A stretch of DNA of 64,000 nt from NCBI GenBank assembly GCA_036277115.1, contig DASUNM010000023.1:930001-994000 (forward strand), read 5' to 3'. Source of the DNA: Pyrinomonadaceae bacterium. GTDB taxonomy: Bacteria; Acidobacteriota; Blastocatellia; Pyrinomonadales; Pyrinomonadaceae. This document shows, piece by piece, positions 36,272 through 44,734 of the stretch (positions are counted from its first letter, which is position 1; each line of letters opens with the position of its first letter). The notes under the pieces are model-generated. The model worked only from the letters and a program-made list of their open reading frames with translations, was not told the DNA's origin and did no database searches. The position numbers and the translations under genes are program-made.

Positions 36272-37495
36272 TTATGGCAACGCTTCAACATTCAGAAAAA
36301 ACTTGAAGCTGCCGGTTTGTTGAATACCCAAAAGGAACCTAATGTCGATCGACGCGCCGTTTGCTAGCGGGGTGGCCAACGTGACTGTTCCGGCTGACAG
36401 CGACGTATTGAACCCGCCACCGTTTGGCTGTGCAGGCGGCTGCTCCACGGTCGTGCCTTGAACCGTGACATTCGACGTCCCGGACCCGCATGGGGCGCGA
36501 TCTACCGTCACAACTACGGCTGTCGAAGTGCGGGGGCGCAGGTCAGCAATGCCCGAGGGCGCCGGGAAGGTAGTCAAGTCGATGACGCGAAAGCGAAGTC
36601 GCGTCACATTCCCGCCGGTGTTGTTAGTTATCGTCCTCCGAATGTCGAGCGTACCGAAGGTCGAGTTCTGAGCCGGAACGCTGGTGAAGTCCCGCACCCG
36701 GTTCGGTGGCGAGGCGCTAGCTACACAGGGATCGAGAAGGGCGTCCGCAAACGAAGCATTCCGCTGAATCGGACTCGATAGGTTCTCGGGTCCCGGGGCT
36801 CCGAGCCGTTGTCCCGCGCCGGCCGACGTCCCATTCGTGTCTACAAAGACAAAGTCCGCAGCATTGTTGTTGGTGTCTTTCGGCGTGCTTATCGGACATG
36901 CACCAAATGTCGTGATCGATCCGCTCTTACCGCAGTTGTCCCGATAGAAGCTGTAATCAATTGAGAAGGGCGTTAGCGCCGGGTAGCCGGTCCCTTCTTT
37001 ATAAGTCGTGTTGGCTTCAGACGTGGAGCCTACCGCATCCATTCGATTAGCGAGCGAGAAGTTAGCTCCTCCGACACTGTTGTTGAAAACAGCAATGCCG
37101 GCGTTGTCAGCAATGTTGGTGGTGTAAGTGGCATCGCCCGTTGCGGTCGTGCCATTCCCAGCCGGATAAGAAGCCAACGAGTATCCTACGGAATTGACAC
37201 ATAGGTAGTGGCCGCGATTAGGCACCACGGTGCCATTTGGAATCACGCAGCGCGTCGTACCATCCGAGGCGGCGACAGCGTAGCCGTCCTGCGAGCCGTC
37301 GGTTACGGCAGCCGTGACCGTGTGGTCAGCGCCGCTGTTGTTATAAAGTTCGATGAACTCGTCGTTGGCGCCGTTCGGCCCGCGGACGCGAAACTCACTG
37401 ATGATTAATTGCGCCGACGCACTTTGATGCGCCAGAAGAACAAGACCCAAAACACCCAAAACCAAGAATGGAACCCGCCGCATAGCTAAATGCAT
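36272..37495 (-). CDS. Secreted lamin tail domain protein (first paralogue)
   Basis: The 407-residue protein has a signal peptide ending ASAQ and an N-terminal lamin tail domain: LIISEFRVRGPNGANDEFIE then LYNNSGADHTV, and IPNGTVVPNRGHYLCVNSVG. The C-terminal half contains RRTITNNTGGNVTRLRFRVI and GSFKFFLNVEALP, shared with its paralogue. AGGAGGAGATAAGA precedes ATG 37495. Lamin tail domains in secreted bacterial proteins are thought to bind surfaces or anchor other modules. Confidence 0.92.
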   Translation of the reverse strand: MHLAMRRVPFLVLGVLGLVLLAHQSASAQLIISEFRVRGPNGANDEFIELYNNSGADHTVTAAVTDGSQDGYAVAASDGTTRCVIPNGTVVPNRGHYLCVNSVGYSLASYPAGNGTTATGDATYTTNIADNAGIAVFNNSVGGANFSLANRMDAVGSTSEANTTYKEGTGYPALTPFSIDYSFYRDNCGKSGSITTFGACPISTPKDTNNNAADFVFVDTNGTSAGAGQRLGAPGPENLSSPIQRNASFADALLDPCVASASPPNRVRDFTSVPAQNSTFGTLDIRRTITNNTGGNVTRLRFRVIDLTTFPAPSGIADLRPRTSTAVVVTVDRAPCGSGTSNVTVQGTTVEQPPAQPNGGGFNTSLSAGTVTLATPLANGASIDIRFLLGIQQTGSFKFFLNVEALP

Positions 37496-37965
37496 TCTTA
37501 TCTCCTCCTGAATGGTTTTTCATCGTCGAACTATCTGTAGGAGTTGATGAGGCGCCGCGGTCAAGGGCGACGTTTTGGAACATGTGCTACTAACAATGTC
37601 GTCATTAAAATCAAACTAGAGGTTAGTCGAAGTCAATGACGTCTGGATATCTGGAATTTGCCAAGAGTAATAGACAGGACAGAACCCTATCGTATGAAAT
37701 CATAAGGCAATCAGATTTCGGGGGGACGCCTTTCGGCGAAAACATATTATTTTGACCGGCTGAGCCTGTCAATGTGTTTCTCAATGTGATTTCGCGACGG
37801 TCTTGATGCGAAAGTGCAAGAAAAAGGGAGCGGCAACTGCGCTCCCTTTTATGTTTGCCAGGAATGACCAGGACGTTTTTCTTAAAGCCAACTCCGCAAT
37901 GGACCATTGAGCGGCCAACGACGACGCATTGCGTGTGACTGCCAAACTACTTGCATGGCTCTCGT
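37496..37965. other. Gap between the two lamin tail genes
   Basis: No gene is supported. It includes the ribosome binding site of the downstream gene, a terminator at 37822-37850 and a low-G+C stretch without recognised motifs. Confidence 0.5.
37822..37850 (-). terminator. Rho-independent terminator after the second lamin tail gene
   Basis: An 11-bp stem (AAAAGGGAGCG with CGCTCCCTTTT, loop of seven) is flanked by T-rich sequence on the minus strand (CCCTTTTTC). It lies about 116 bp after that gene's stop. Confidence 0.85.
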
Positions 37966-39486
37966 TTAGGTTATGCCAGACCCGTTCAATGCCTCGATAT
38001 TAACAAAGAACTTAAACGATCCCGTTCGCATCACGCCAAGTTTGAAGACAACGTTGCGGCTCTCGCCGGGCAGTATCGGGTTTAAGATCGTTATGACATC
38101 AGCCGAGAGACTCGAGTTGTTGGCTCCGCCGCCTGCCTGCTCGGGCGGCTCTTCCAAGCGGAGGCCGAGTACCACAACCGGGCCGCCTACCGGCTCGTCC
38201 GCCGAGGTAAGCGCGCGCAGCTCGGCGCATGATGGAGCCGAACAACCTGGTGTGCCGAAGGACGTGATGTTGATGACGCGGAAGCGCAGTCGCGAGATGG
38301 GCAGACCCGTGTTGTTTGTGATGGTGCGACGGATCAACATTGTGCCGAAGTCTGCGTTCGGTTCGGGGGTCGGGATGCGATCGCGGTTTGGCGACGACGA
38401 AGCGGGTACCGACGGATTGTACAGTGTTCCCGCTATCGTGGTGTTGTTCACGATCGGGCTTTGGAGGTTCTCCGGACCGGGCGCACCCAGCCGGGTAACC
38501 TGGAGCCCGGGGGTCGTCCCGACGAGCAGGAAATCCGACGCGTTGTCTGCAGTGTCGCGGGGCGTTACGGAGCTCAGGTCGCGATAGTACGTGTGTTCCA
38601 GGTTGGCCGTCACCACGTTCAGGATGCCGTTGCCTTCCTTGTAAAGTGCGGGCGAGTTCGTGAACCCAACCGCGTCGAGCCGCGTGGCCGCCGTAAAGTT
38701 TAAGCCGTTCGTCGTTGCAAAGAGCGCGACGCCGGCGCCATCGGGCACGTCAAAGTCCCAAGTATGGTTTGGAATTGTATGAGCGAAAGTCCCGCTCACC
38801 CCGTTCGGAACGCATGGAGCGGCCAAGGCGGCAGGCTCCGGGCCCTTCGCCGTAGAGAAAACGGCGCTGCCGTCGCCCCCAGGATAGTTACAAAGGCTGT
38901 AGCCGTTCGAATTGCCGCCGAGCCGGTGGCCGCGCGCTGGGATGAGGGCGCCGTTCGGGATGGTGAAGATCGGCCCCGTGATCGTCCCGTCCGATAAGGC
39001 GACTGTCCATCCGCCCGTCCCGTCAAGCGACTCGACGATGATGTCTGAGTCGGTGTTGTTATAAAGCTCGATGAACTCGTCCTCGGCCCCGGCCGGGCCG
39101 CGCAGACGTAGTTCACTGATGATGACTTCGCCGGCCTGGACCAAGGTCGGAGCGGGCAGCCCGCTTAGAGTTGGCGCTATGATCTTTGACCCGGGCGCTT
39201 TGGTCTGCGACGCAGCAAGCGCAGATTTTGTGACACGGCTATCTGACCCTGCCGTAGGTCGCAATCCACTTTGGATATTGTTTGCGGAAGCACTTGTTTG
39301 CGGAATTACGTTTGCCGGAATATTTGCTTGCTGAGATGCGAGAACACTCGGCAACAATATGCGGGCCACTTTCGCTCTTTTGCGCCGAGGTTTCCGCTTC
39401 TTCTGGGCAAACACGCTTACATCCAGAAGGGACAAACAAACCACTACCAATGTTGTCGCAACGCCCAATCGAACAGTTCTGTTCAT
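37966..39486 (-). CDS. Secreted lamin tail domain protein (second paralogue)
   Basis: The 506-residue protein (ATG 39486, AAGGAGAGGACGGAGC upstream) has a signal peptide ending SVFAQ, a Lys/Arg-rich stretch and a Ser/Ala-rich spacer of about 85 residues. The lamin tail domain follows: VIISELRLRGPAGAEDEFIE then LYNNTDSDIIV, and IPNGALIPARGHRLGGNSNG. Its C-terminal RRTITNNTGLPISRLRFRVI and GSFKFFVNIEALN match the first paralogue. Tandem duplication is likely, with the extra N-terminal spacer as the main difference. Confidence 0.92.
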   Translation of the reverse strand: MNRTVRLGVATTLVVVCLSLLDVSVFAQKKRKPRRKRAKVARILLPSVLASQQANIPANVIPQTSASANNIQSGLRPTAGSDSRVTKSALAASQTKAPGSKIIAPTLSGLPAPTLVQAGEVIISELRLRGPAGAEDEFIELYNNTDSDIIVESLDGTGGWTVALSDGTITGPIFTIPNGALIPARGHRLGGNSNGYSLCNYPGGDGSAVFSTAKGPEPAALAAPCVPNGVSGTFAHTIPNHTWDFDVPDGAGVALFATTNGLNFTAATRLDAVGFTNSPALYKEGNGILNVVTANLEHTYYRDLSSVTPRDTADNASDFLLVGTTPGLQVTRLGAPGPENLQSPIVNNTTIAGTLYNPSVPASSSPNRDRIPTPEPNADFGTMLIRRTITNNTGLPISRLRFRVINITSFGTPGCSAPSCAELRALTSADEPVGGPVVVLGLRLEEPPEQAGGGANNSSLSADVITILNPILPGESRNVVFKLGVMRTGSFKFFVNIEALNGSGIT

Positions 39487-39750
39487 GCTCCGTCCTCTCC
39501 TTTGAGTTCGCACGTTCGATACCGCACGTCACGAACAATGCTGATCGTATTCCTTTTTCAGGTCTGGTTGTGTAGGCCATTTTGTAAGCGATAATTCGAA
39601 CGGTGTCAAACGAAAACTGGGCCATAGGTCTATTAAAAGTGTGGCGTAAGCGTGTCTTATTCAAATGAGTTTTGACGGGTGATGATCGTGTTGGCAGATA
39701 GTCTTTCAACCGGGTCTTCGCGCTGAAGTTTGGGCGCTGATTGATTTCGA

Positions 39751-40677
39751 TCAGCGCGTTGCGGAAGACAACTTCAGTCGACGACCTAACTGGCTCAAAT
39801 ATGGAACTCTTTCGAGCTGGCCAACTAGTTGCGGCCAATCGACAAAGACGAGATAACCCGCCAGGTGGTAAGGGAACGAAATGTTCATGAAGAAGATCGT
39901 CGAAACATGAAAAATGATGCCGAGGGGCAGAATTATCCGCCGCGCCAGTTTGGAAAAAATCGCCAGCGGAAAAGCGAGTTCCCATAAGACAATCAGGAAT
40001 GTGATCACGGCCGTAAATTCGAGGGCGCTGGGCAGCCAAAATGCCAGGCGATGTTGCGTAGTGTGTAGGTTATCCAACGAATGCAGGATCGCGACGGTCG
40101 GCAGGTTATCGGAATTGAAATATTCCAGCCCCGTAACACGCATCTTGATTACGGCTGAGCTGAAGTATGACCACGCCAGCAGACTTCGTAAGAGCAAAAT
40201 GGGAAAGCCATAAACGACGTCCCCCAGGCGCGTCCGTGTCCGATGCAAAAGCGAATCGATTGACCAGGCATCGCCACACGGGGTGAACGCCAGAGCGATC
40301 AGCATGTAAACGACCGGCATCTCATCGTGATTAAAGTGACCAAAGCTGCGAACTAGCCCCTGATAAAAAAGAAACAGCAGCGCGGCCGATTTGGTAGAAA
40401 CGCTGGTTAGGAATCCGGCGGATGCGGCGGCGAGCGAAACGACCAACGCGATTTTTAACACCAGCATTCCGCGCGGCGTTAGGACAATCTCGTAAAAGCT
40501 CCACGAGAAGAGTTGCATTAACCCGGTCGGTCGCATCAGCGTAATCGGCAAGCGAGCCAGATCGACAAACCCAGTCGCGAGCACATCGACCAACACGAAG
40601 CCAAAAAGCCCCGCACGAATACTGCCGAGCGCGGCCGCACTGGTCGGCACAAATCTTTTTAGAGTTCCACTCTCCAT
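39751..40677 (-). CDS. HTTM-domain membrane protein (vitamin K-dependent carboxylase-like)
   Basis: The 308-residue protein has about seven hydrophobic helices. The segment YMLIALAFTPCGDAWSIDSL matches the HTTM signature, which is the membrane part related to vitamin K-dependent gamma-glutamyl carboxylase. Most bacterial HTTM proteins have no known reaction, and the catalytic Lys cannot be assigned here. Its start overlaps the upstream gene by 19 bp, so the two are translated together. The position at the end of the peptide operon (after the precursor at 41478) makes a role in modifying or exporting that peptide possible, but this is inference. Confidence 0.82.
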   Translation of the reverse strand: MESGTLKRFVPTSAAALGSIRAGLFGFVLVDVLATGFVDLARLPITLMRPTGLMQLFSWSFYEIVLTPRGMLVLKIALVVSLAAASAGFLTSVSTKSAALLFLFYQGLVRSFGHFNHDEMPVVYMLIALAFTPCGDAWSIDSLLHRTRTRLGDVVYGFPILLLRSLLAWSYFSSAVIKMRVTGLEYFNSDNLPTVAILHSLDNLHTTQHRLAFWLPSALEFTAVITFLIVLWELAFPLAIFSKLARRIILPLGIIFHVSTIFFMNISFPYHLAGYLVFVDWPQLVGQLERVPYLSQLGRRLKLSSATR

Positions 40678-41225
40678 GTCTGAACAAAGCGGTCGTAGTG
40701 GGCGTAGCTACCGCCGTCCCAGCGATACGCATCCAGCCGCACAGCTTTTAACCGGTCTGGAGAAGTCTCGGGTAAACGCTCGTTGTAGATCGCACCCCAG
40801 GCACGGAGTAGTTCCGGCAAACGCGCGGCCGGCGGCAAGTGCGCAGTTCCACCGGTCGTGGAAAGTAATTCAAGATTGGCAGGATGCGGAGTGCGGATGG
40901 AAAAACTCTTGTTTTCGACCGCGGCGGAAACAAATCCCCACGCACGTCCGGCAAGCGCATTTGTCACCTCCACCGGAGGCAACGAAATAGTCTCGCCGGT
41001 CAAAGTCTCGCCGCGCAGGATGTAATAGTCGGTGCCGTCTTTCAGCCGCCCCCCGGACATCATCATGGTCGAGGCTGCGAACGGATAAAGGTTGCGGACG
41101 AACGCAAACGAAACCAGCAGTGGCCCGAACAAAAGGGCCGTCAGCAACGCGTAAGTGACAATCCACCGGCGTTCATTCGAACCAGCGGGCTTAGCGTCCT
41201 TATTCTCAGCACCGCTTGCGGTCAT
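40659..41225 (-). CDS. Small membrane-anchored protein paired with HTTM
   Basis: The 188-residue protein has a single transmembrane helix near the N-terminus (about residues 23-45) and a mostly beta-rich external part with LKDGTDYYILRGETLTGETI and the final DAYRWDGGSYAHYDRFVQTW. I do not know a named family, but small one-helix partners are common next to HTTM genes. It overlaps the HTTM gene and follows the precursor gene at 41478 by 253 bp, with a possible terminator between. Confidence 0.75.
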   Translation of the reverse strand: MTASGAENKDAKPAGSNERRWIVTYALLTALLFGPLLVSFAFVRNLYPFAASTMMMSGGRLKDGTDYYILRGETLTGETISLPPVEVTNALAGRAWGFVSAAVENKSFSIRTPHPANLELLSTTGGTAHLPPAARLPELLRAWGAIYNERLPETSPDRLKAVRLDAYRWDGGSYAHYDRFVQTWRVEL

Positions 41226-41324
41226 AGGTCAAGCCAGGGTCAATATAGTGCGTGGGCCAGGAAACTACGAAGGAGGGTGAAGACTTTGACGAGCTTCCAC
41301 ACGTGCCGTTCGCCGTAGATCTGC

Positions 41325-41372
41325 ACAAACAAAATGGCCGGCTACGGCGCAAAAACAACGCAACAGCCGGCC
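41325..41372 (-). terminator. Possible terminator after the second peptide gene
   Basis: An 8-bp perfect stem (GGCCGGCT with AGCCGGCC, 21-base loop) is followed on the minus strand by ATTTTGTTTG. The loop is long for a classical terminator, so it may only stabilise the RNA end. It lies about 105 bp after the peptide gene. Confidence 0.45.
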
Positions 41373-41477
41373 TTCTTAAAAGATGGAAAGCGCCAACTCT
41401 CGAAGCGACGGAAAATGACTCTTCCATCGGGGACAACTGTAACTTTTAGTAAAGCCTTAGCAGTAAATTGAAAAGGC

Positions 41478-41657
41478 TCAGGGATTCGTTACGCCGCTAT
41501 CTGTAAGTTGGAAAAACGTGGTGGCCTCGAGCACATCGACAGGCACCGAGATCTCAGGGACTACAAAAATCTTCTTCGCTGGTTTGGAGTCTTCGATCCC
41601 GGGCTGTGACTCAGCGGCACTAGCGCCCGTCTCAACACTCAAGTCTGACTTATTCAC
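41478..41657 (-). CDS. Putative RiPP precursor peptide A (59 residues)
   Basis: A GTG codon at 41657 lies nine bases after GGAGG and opens 59 residues: start MNKSDLSVETGASAAESQPG, a polar acidic first half, then KKIFVVPEISVPVDVLEATT and FFQLTDSGVTNP. The second half matches the peptide at 44463 (KKAFIAPEITAPVDVLEATT and FFQSTTSGPTN) at most positions, while the first halves differ, as leaders and cores often do. No family was recognised. With a radical SAM enzyme, a PqqD-like protein and a kinase-like protein next door, a role as modified peptide precursor is likely. Confidence 0.85.
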   Translation of the reverse strand: MNKSDLSVETGASAAESQPGIEDSKPAKKIFVVPEISVPVDVLEATTFFQLTDSGVTNP

Positions 41658-41876
41658 AAGGGGTTCCCTCCGATGTTCTTCAATGTCGGCCGGCGGCGGC
41701 CGCAGCGTAATACCCAGGCGTACAAACTCACGCCGATCGAATTACATGTTGTGGGGGGTGCAGCATTCTACGATTTTTTCTAAGCAGCGACAAGCACGGT
41801 TTTTGCCAAAAAAGTCGCACTCCTAACTCTTTGTTCAAGACGCGTGGAGCCGTCGCCGCAACGCTCCAGAACCGAA
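41658..41876. other. Gap between peptide A and the PqqD-like gene
   Basis: No gene is supported. It includes the GGAGG of peptide A and a moderately A/T-rich stretch that could hold a promoter, but no boxes stand out. Confidence 0.4.
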
Positions 41877-42143
41877 TTAGTCAATGCTGACTAGCTTGTA
41901 ATCCTGCAATTGCTGAACGATGGCTTGAACGTTTCGTTGAGCGTCTTCGGGCGTCACTTCGTAACTGGTGGTAAGACGTTTGGCGATCTCAACTATCGGG
42001 GCTTTATTCGCGAGACCTTTCCAAATCAAGGTCGCCGTCTCGTTAAGCTGGTAATACTTTTTGGTGTTCAGATCGACGAGAATTCCTTCGGTGCCGTCGA
42101 ACTCCGTAAAAACGATGTGATTGTAGGGGGTAGGTTGCGACAT
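41877..42143 (-). CDS. PqqD-like peptide-binding (RRE) protein
   Basis: The protein (88 residues from ATG 42143; an ATG at 42191 would give 104) has the PqqD fold: YNHIVFTEFDGTEGILVDLN, then TKKYYQLNETATLIWKGL, and AQRNVQAIVQQLQDYKLVSI. In RiPP pathways PqqD-type proteins bind the leader of the precursor and present it to the radical SAM enzyme. HPr-kinase-linked PqqD proteins are known from sequence families in other bacteria. It sits between the radical SAM gene and peptide A on the same strand. Confidence 0.9.
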   Translation of the reverse strand: MSQPTPYNHIVFTEFDGTEGILVDLNTKKYYQLNETATLIWKGLANKAPIVEIAKRLTTSYEVTPEDAQRNVQAIVQQLQDYKLVSID

Positions 42144-42307
42144 ACAACGTACGGACTCTGCCAACTCGAGCGTAGAGAATAGCATCCGCATTCCTGTATG
42201 CCCAGAAGCTCAAGCGGAAACCGAACGTGCGTGTTAGTTGGTGAGACTTCGGAACAGCTGAGTGTCCAGCGCTAAAACTCTGCACCCTTCAGTCTTAGGC
42301 TGGTCGG

Positions 42308-43375
42308 TTACGCAGGCACGTTCTTTACCACCGGCAATGCGCGCCGTCCCAACGTGCTGGTATCGATGTCGCGCCAGGGAGTTTTGCCAAGAGTCTGCAA
42401 ACAGAACAAGCACGGCGAACCGACCGACAAGTCGGGCCGTTCATCCCGGGCCTGATATTCGGCCAAAGTTGTGCGCCACCTTTCAAGCTGCTGATCCGCA
42501 ACGCGGCGCAGCCGTTCATAACCTGCGGCAAAACCTTCGGTGTTCAAATCCGCGGCGACATCGGCTTCACCGGCGGCGCCACGAAATCCTGACAGGTTGC
42601 AGCACAGTGTGAGATAGCCGCGATAATCGATGTGGCAGCTCACCCCGGCCAGCGGCGAGCACGGCGGTCTGCTTGAATCGATGTTGTAGTACCCGACGTC
42701 GAGTCGAATCGGCATCTTCAACATCTGCGCCAGCAACCCGATTTCCTGCTCGGCCATTGTCCGTTCCGGCGCCGTCAAACTAAGTTCGTGATCGAACTGA
42801 TCCGAGGTCGGCAACAAGTGACCGAAATTCAGAGACGCCGCTCCCATCCGGGCCGCAAAAACTGCCAACTGTTCGAGCAGGGGAAGAGTGTCCTTGCGCA
42901 CCACCACTTTGATGTCGAATGGCAATCCGTAGTGCCGACAACGGGCAAACGCCTGCACCAGGCGCACAAACGAGCCTTTACCTCGCCATTCATCGTGCGC
43001 TTCCTGCGTCGGGGCGTCGATGCTGAAGGCAACGTGCGTGACCGCGTCCCGATGGGCCGCAATTACGGGCCACACGCGATCGAAGTGCCAACCGTTAGTC
43101 ACGAAGCTCGTCGTCAGCCCTTCAGCGGCGATGGCGGCAACGGCGTCGGCAAACTTTGGATGGAGTGTAGGTTCGCCGCCGGTAAAAGAGATGTGAGCAA
43201 GCTGGACCGCTTCACGCCCTTGCCGGGCAATCTCTTGCAAAAGCGAAACCGGAAAAAATCTGGCCGGACTGTGATAAAGCGCATCTTCGTCACGCAGGCA
43301 ATAGCCACAATGCAAATTGCATATGTTGGTAAGTTCTACGCTGGCGCGTTGCGAACCGTAGGTGCGCTCGTGCAT
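42308..43375 (-). CDS. Radical SAM protein with SPASM-like C-terminus
   Basis: The 355-residue protein has the radical SAM motif CNLHCGYC (Cys19, Cys23, Cys26), GGEP near residue 67, and SIDAPTQEAHDEW. The C-terminal part has several cysteines (PPCSPLAGVSC, LTLCCNLSG, SPCLFCLQT), consistent with a SPASM or twitch auxiliary cluster. Such enzymes make thioether, C-C or epimerised links in peptides. It is flanked by the PqqD-like and HPr-kinase-like genes, and two putative precursor peptides lie at either side of the group. It is 14 bp from the kinase-like gene. Confidence 0.93.
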   Translation of the reverse strand: MHERTYGSQRASVELTNICNLHCGYCLRDEDALYHSPARFFPVSLLQEIARQGREAVQLAHISFTGGEPTLHPKFADAVAAIAAEGLTTSFVTNGWHFDRVWPVIAAHRDAVTHVAFSIDAPTQEAHDEWRGKGSFVRLVQAFARCRHYGLPFDIKVVVRKDTLPLLEQLAVFAARMGAASLNFGHLLPTSDQFDHELSLTAPERTMAEQEIGLLAQMLKMPIRLDVGYYNIDSSRPPCSPLAGVSCHIDYRGYLTLCCNLSGFRGAAGEADVAADLNTEGFAAGYERLRRVADQQLERWRTTLAEYQARDERPDLSVGSPCLFCLQTLGKTPWRDIDTSTLGRRALPVVKNVPA

Positions 43376-43389
43376 ATCAGAAACCTATC

Positions 43390-44442
43390 CTAAGCGGAGC
43401 CCGTGTGTTCAAGCATTAACTCTGAAGCGCGCGTCGAATCGTGAAGCAACTCTTTTCCGGCGAGCACGATGAAGCCATCACATTGTCTCGCCAGTGCACT
43501 GAGCGCTTGCAAATGACCGGCGCTGGTGACCGGATCGTAGCATGACCATGGGCACATTTTAATTAACTGGGCCATGGTCTCGCTGCGCGTCAGCGGCCTG
43601 ACAACGCTTTCTTCCGCACCGGTGATTTTCGTAAAGAAAATCGCTCGCGGTTCACACTCAGGCAGAAAAGTCCCCGGAAAAACCTCGTGCGGTATGAAAG
43701 ACTTCTTCGCGCCATCAAACCACTCGTTATCCGCAAAGAGATCACGCACGCGATTACCGCTGGCTTCGACCGTTGATTGGGTGACGGCGAATGTCCGGCG
43801 CACGGGATAAGCTTTGAGGAGGTTATCGTGCGGTTTCAAAAACAGAACATCGTCCGTCAAGTATTGCCATCCGTTCGCCACGAGTTGCAGCGTAAGTGTG
43901 GATTTTCCACTTCCCGAAGGCCCCGCGATTAGGACCCCGCGCTGATTTTGAGGATTGACCACCGCACCGCTGTGCAGCTCGAACAAGCCGCAACGTCGCA
44001 GTGCCGTAGAGATCGCATAATTCACTATGAGCAGATCGTCGAGTGCGCGGAGGTCCAGCACCCGTCTCATCAGCACTTCAATTCGACGAGGCTGGTCGCC
44101 GTGCGCGACGACGCACGCATTCTTGAAATCAAACATACAAGTGCGGCCGTCGGTTGAACCAAGGCCGCCGCCGGAAATTTCAAATTGCTGGAAGGCGCCG
44201 TCCAGCTGGCGGGGCTGGTCTTGAAACTTCCAACTTATCGTCGCGTCAGGCGCGGGGCACGCGCTCGGGTGCACCGCTGTGTAGTAGTGTGCGTCCAGAA
44301 ATTCGGCAAGCCCCGGGACGTCTGCGCCATTTGATTCGAAGAAAATGAAACGACCGGCTATCTCAAAAACGCTGCCGATGGCCGGTCGTTCAAAATATGT
44401 TGGTATCCCGGAAACGGGATCGGGACGGGTGGTACTTTCCAT
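43390..44442 (-). CDS. HPr kinase-related protein
   Basis: The 350-residue protein has the P-loop GPSGSGKST (174-182) in the HprK-like C-terminal domain, with YLTDDVLFL (acidic pair 197-198) as the expected Walker B-like region. The N-terminal 170 residues have no recognised motif. HprK relatives linked to PqqD genes form families of the HPr-rel type; in lasso pathways HprK-like kinases phosphorylate a precursor Ser. The protein starts 20 bp after peptide B and ends 14 bp before the radical SAM gene. Phosphorylation of a Ser or Thr in the peptides (both have Thr/Ser-rich ends) is a testable idea. Confidence 0.9.
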   Translation of the reverse strand: MESTTRPDPVSGIPTYFERPAIGSVFEIAGRFIFFESNGADVPGLAEFLDAHYYTAVHPSACPAPDATISWKFQDQPRQLDGAFQQFEISGGGLGSTDGRTCMFDFKNACVVAHGDQPRRIEVLMRRVLDLRALDDLLIVNYAISTALRRCGLFELHSGAVVNPQNQRGVLIAGPSGSGKSTLTLQLVANGWQYLTDDVLFLKPHDNLLKAYPVRRTFAVTQSTVEASGNRVRDLFADNEWFDGAKKSFIPHEVFPGTFLPECEPRAIFFTKITGAEESVVRPLTRSETMAQLIKMCPWSCYDPVTSAGHLQALSALARQCDGFIVLAGKELLHDSTRASELMLEHTGSA

Positions 44443-44462
44443 CGCACGAATGCTGCGAGGTG

Positions 44463-44636
44463 CTAGTTGGTTGGCCCGCTAGTCGTCGACTGGAAAAATG
44501 TCGTGGCTTCCAGGACGTCCACCGGTGCCGTTATCTCTGGGGCTATGAAGGCCTTTTTCGGGGACGTAGAGTTTTCGGCTGCGTCCGGTTTCACTTCAAC
44601 AGTAGTTGTTTCGATAATCAAATCAGATCCATCCAC
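44463..44636 (-). CDS. Putative RiPP precursor peptide B (57 residues)
   Basis: GTG 44636 lies eight bases after AGGAGG. The 57-residue peptide begins MDGSDLIIETTTVEVKPDAA and ends with KKAFIAPEITAPVDVLEATT and FFQSTTSGPTN. The second half matches peptide A at 41478: the shared pattern is KKxF-x2-PEI-[ST]-x-PVDVLEATTFFQ followed by a Ser/Thr-rich tail ending TN. An upstream in-frame ATG (44717) would add 27 residues across the ribosome binding site and is not favoured. It is directly upstream of the HPr-kinase-like gene (20 bp). Confidence 0.87.
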   Translation of the reverse strand: MDGSDLIIETTTVEVKPDAAENSTSPKKAFIAPEITAPVDVLEATTFFQSTTSGPTN

Positions 44637-44734
44637 GAGCGGTTCCTCCTGAGCTCTAAATAACGGCCGATGCAGCCTCAGCATATTACACGAACAGTGC
44701 GCGAACCAAGCTCTCATGGCGTGGGGCGCGAAAT

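Noticed and set aside
41206..41436. Open frame on the minus strand between the one-helix protein gene and peptide A
   Set aside because: It covers the possible terminator, overlaps the neighbouring gene and shows no protein-like pattern.
43390..44442. Calling the locus a lasso peptide cluster because of the HprK-like kinase
   Set aside because: There is no asparagine-synthetase-like cyclase and no transglutaminase-like protease; a radical SAM enzyme is present instead.
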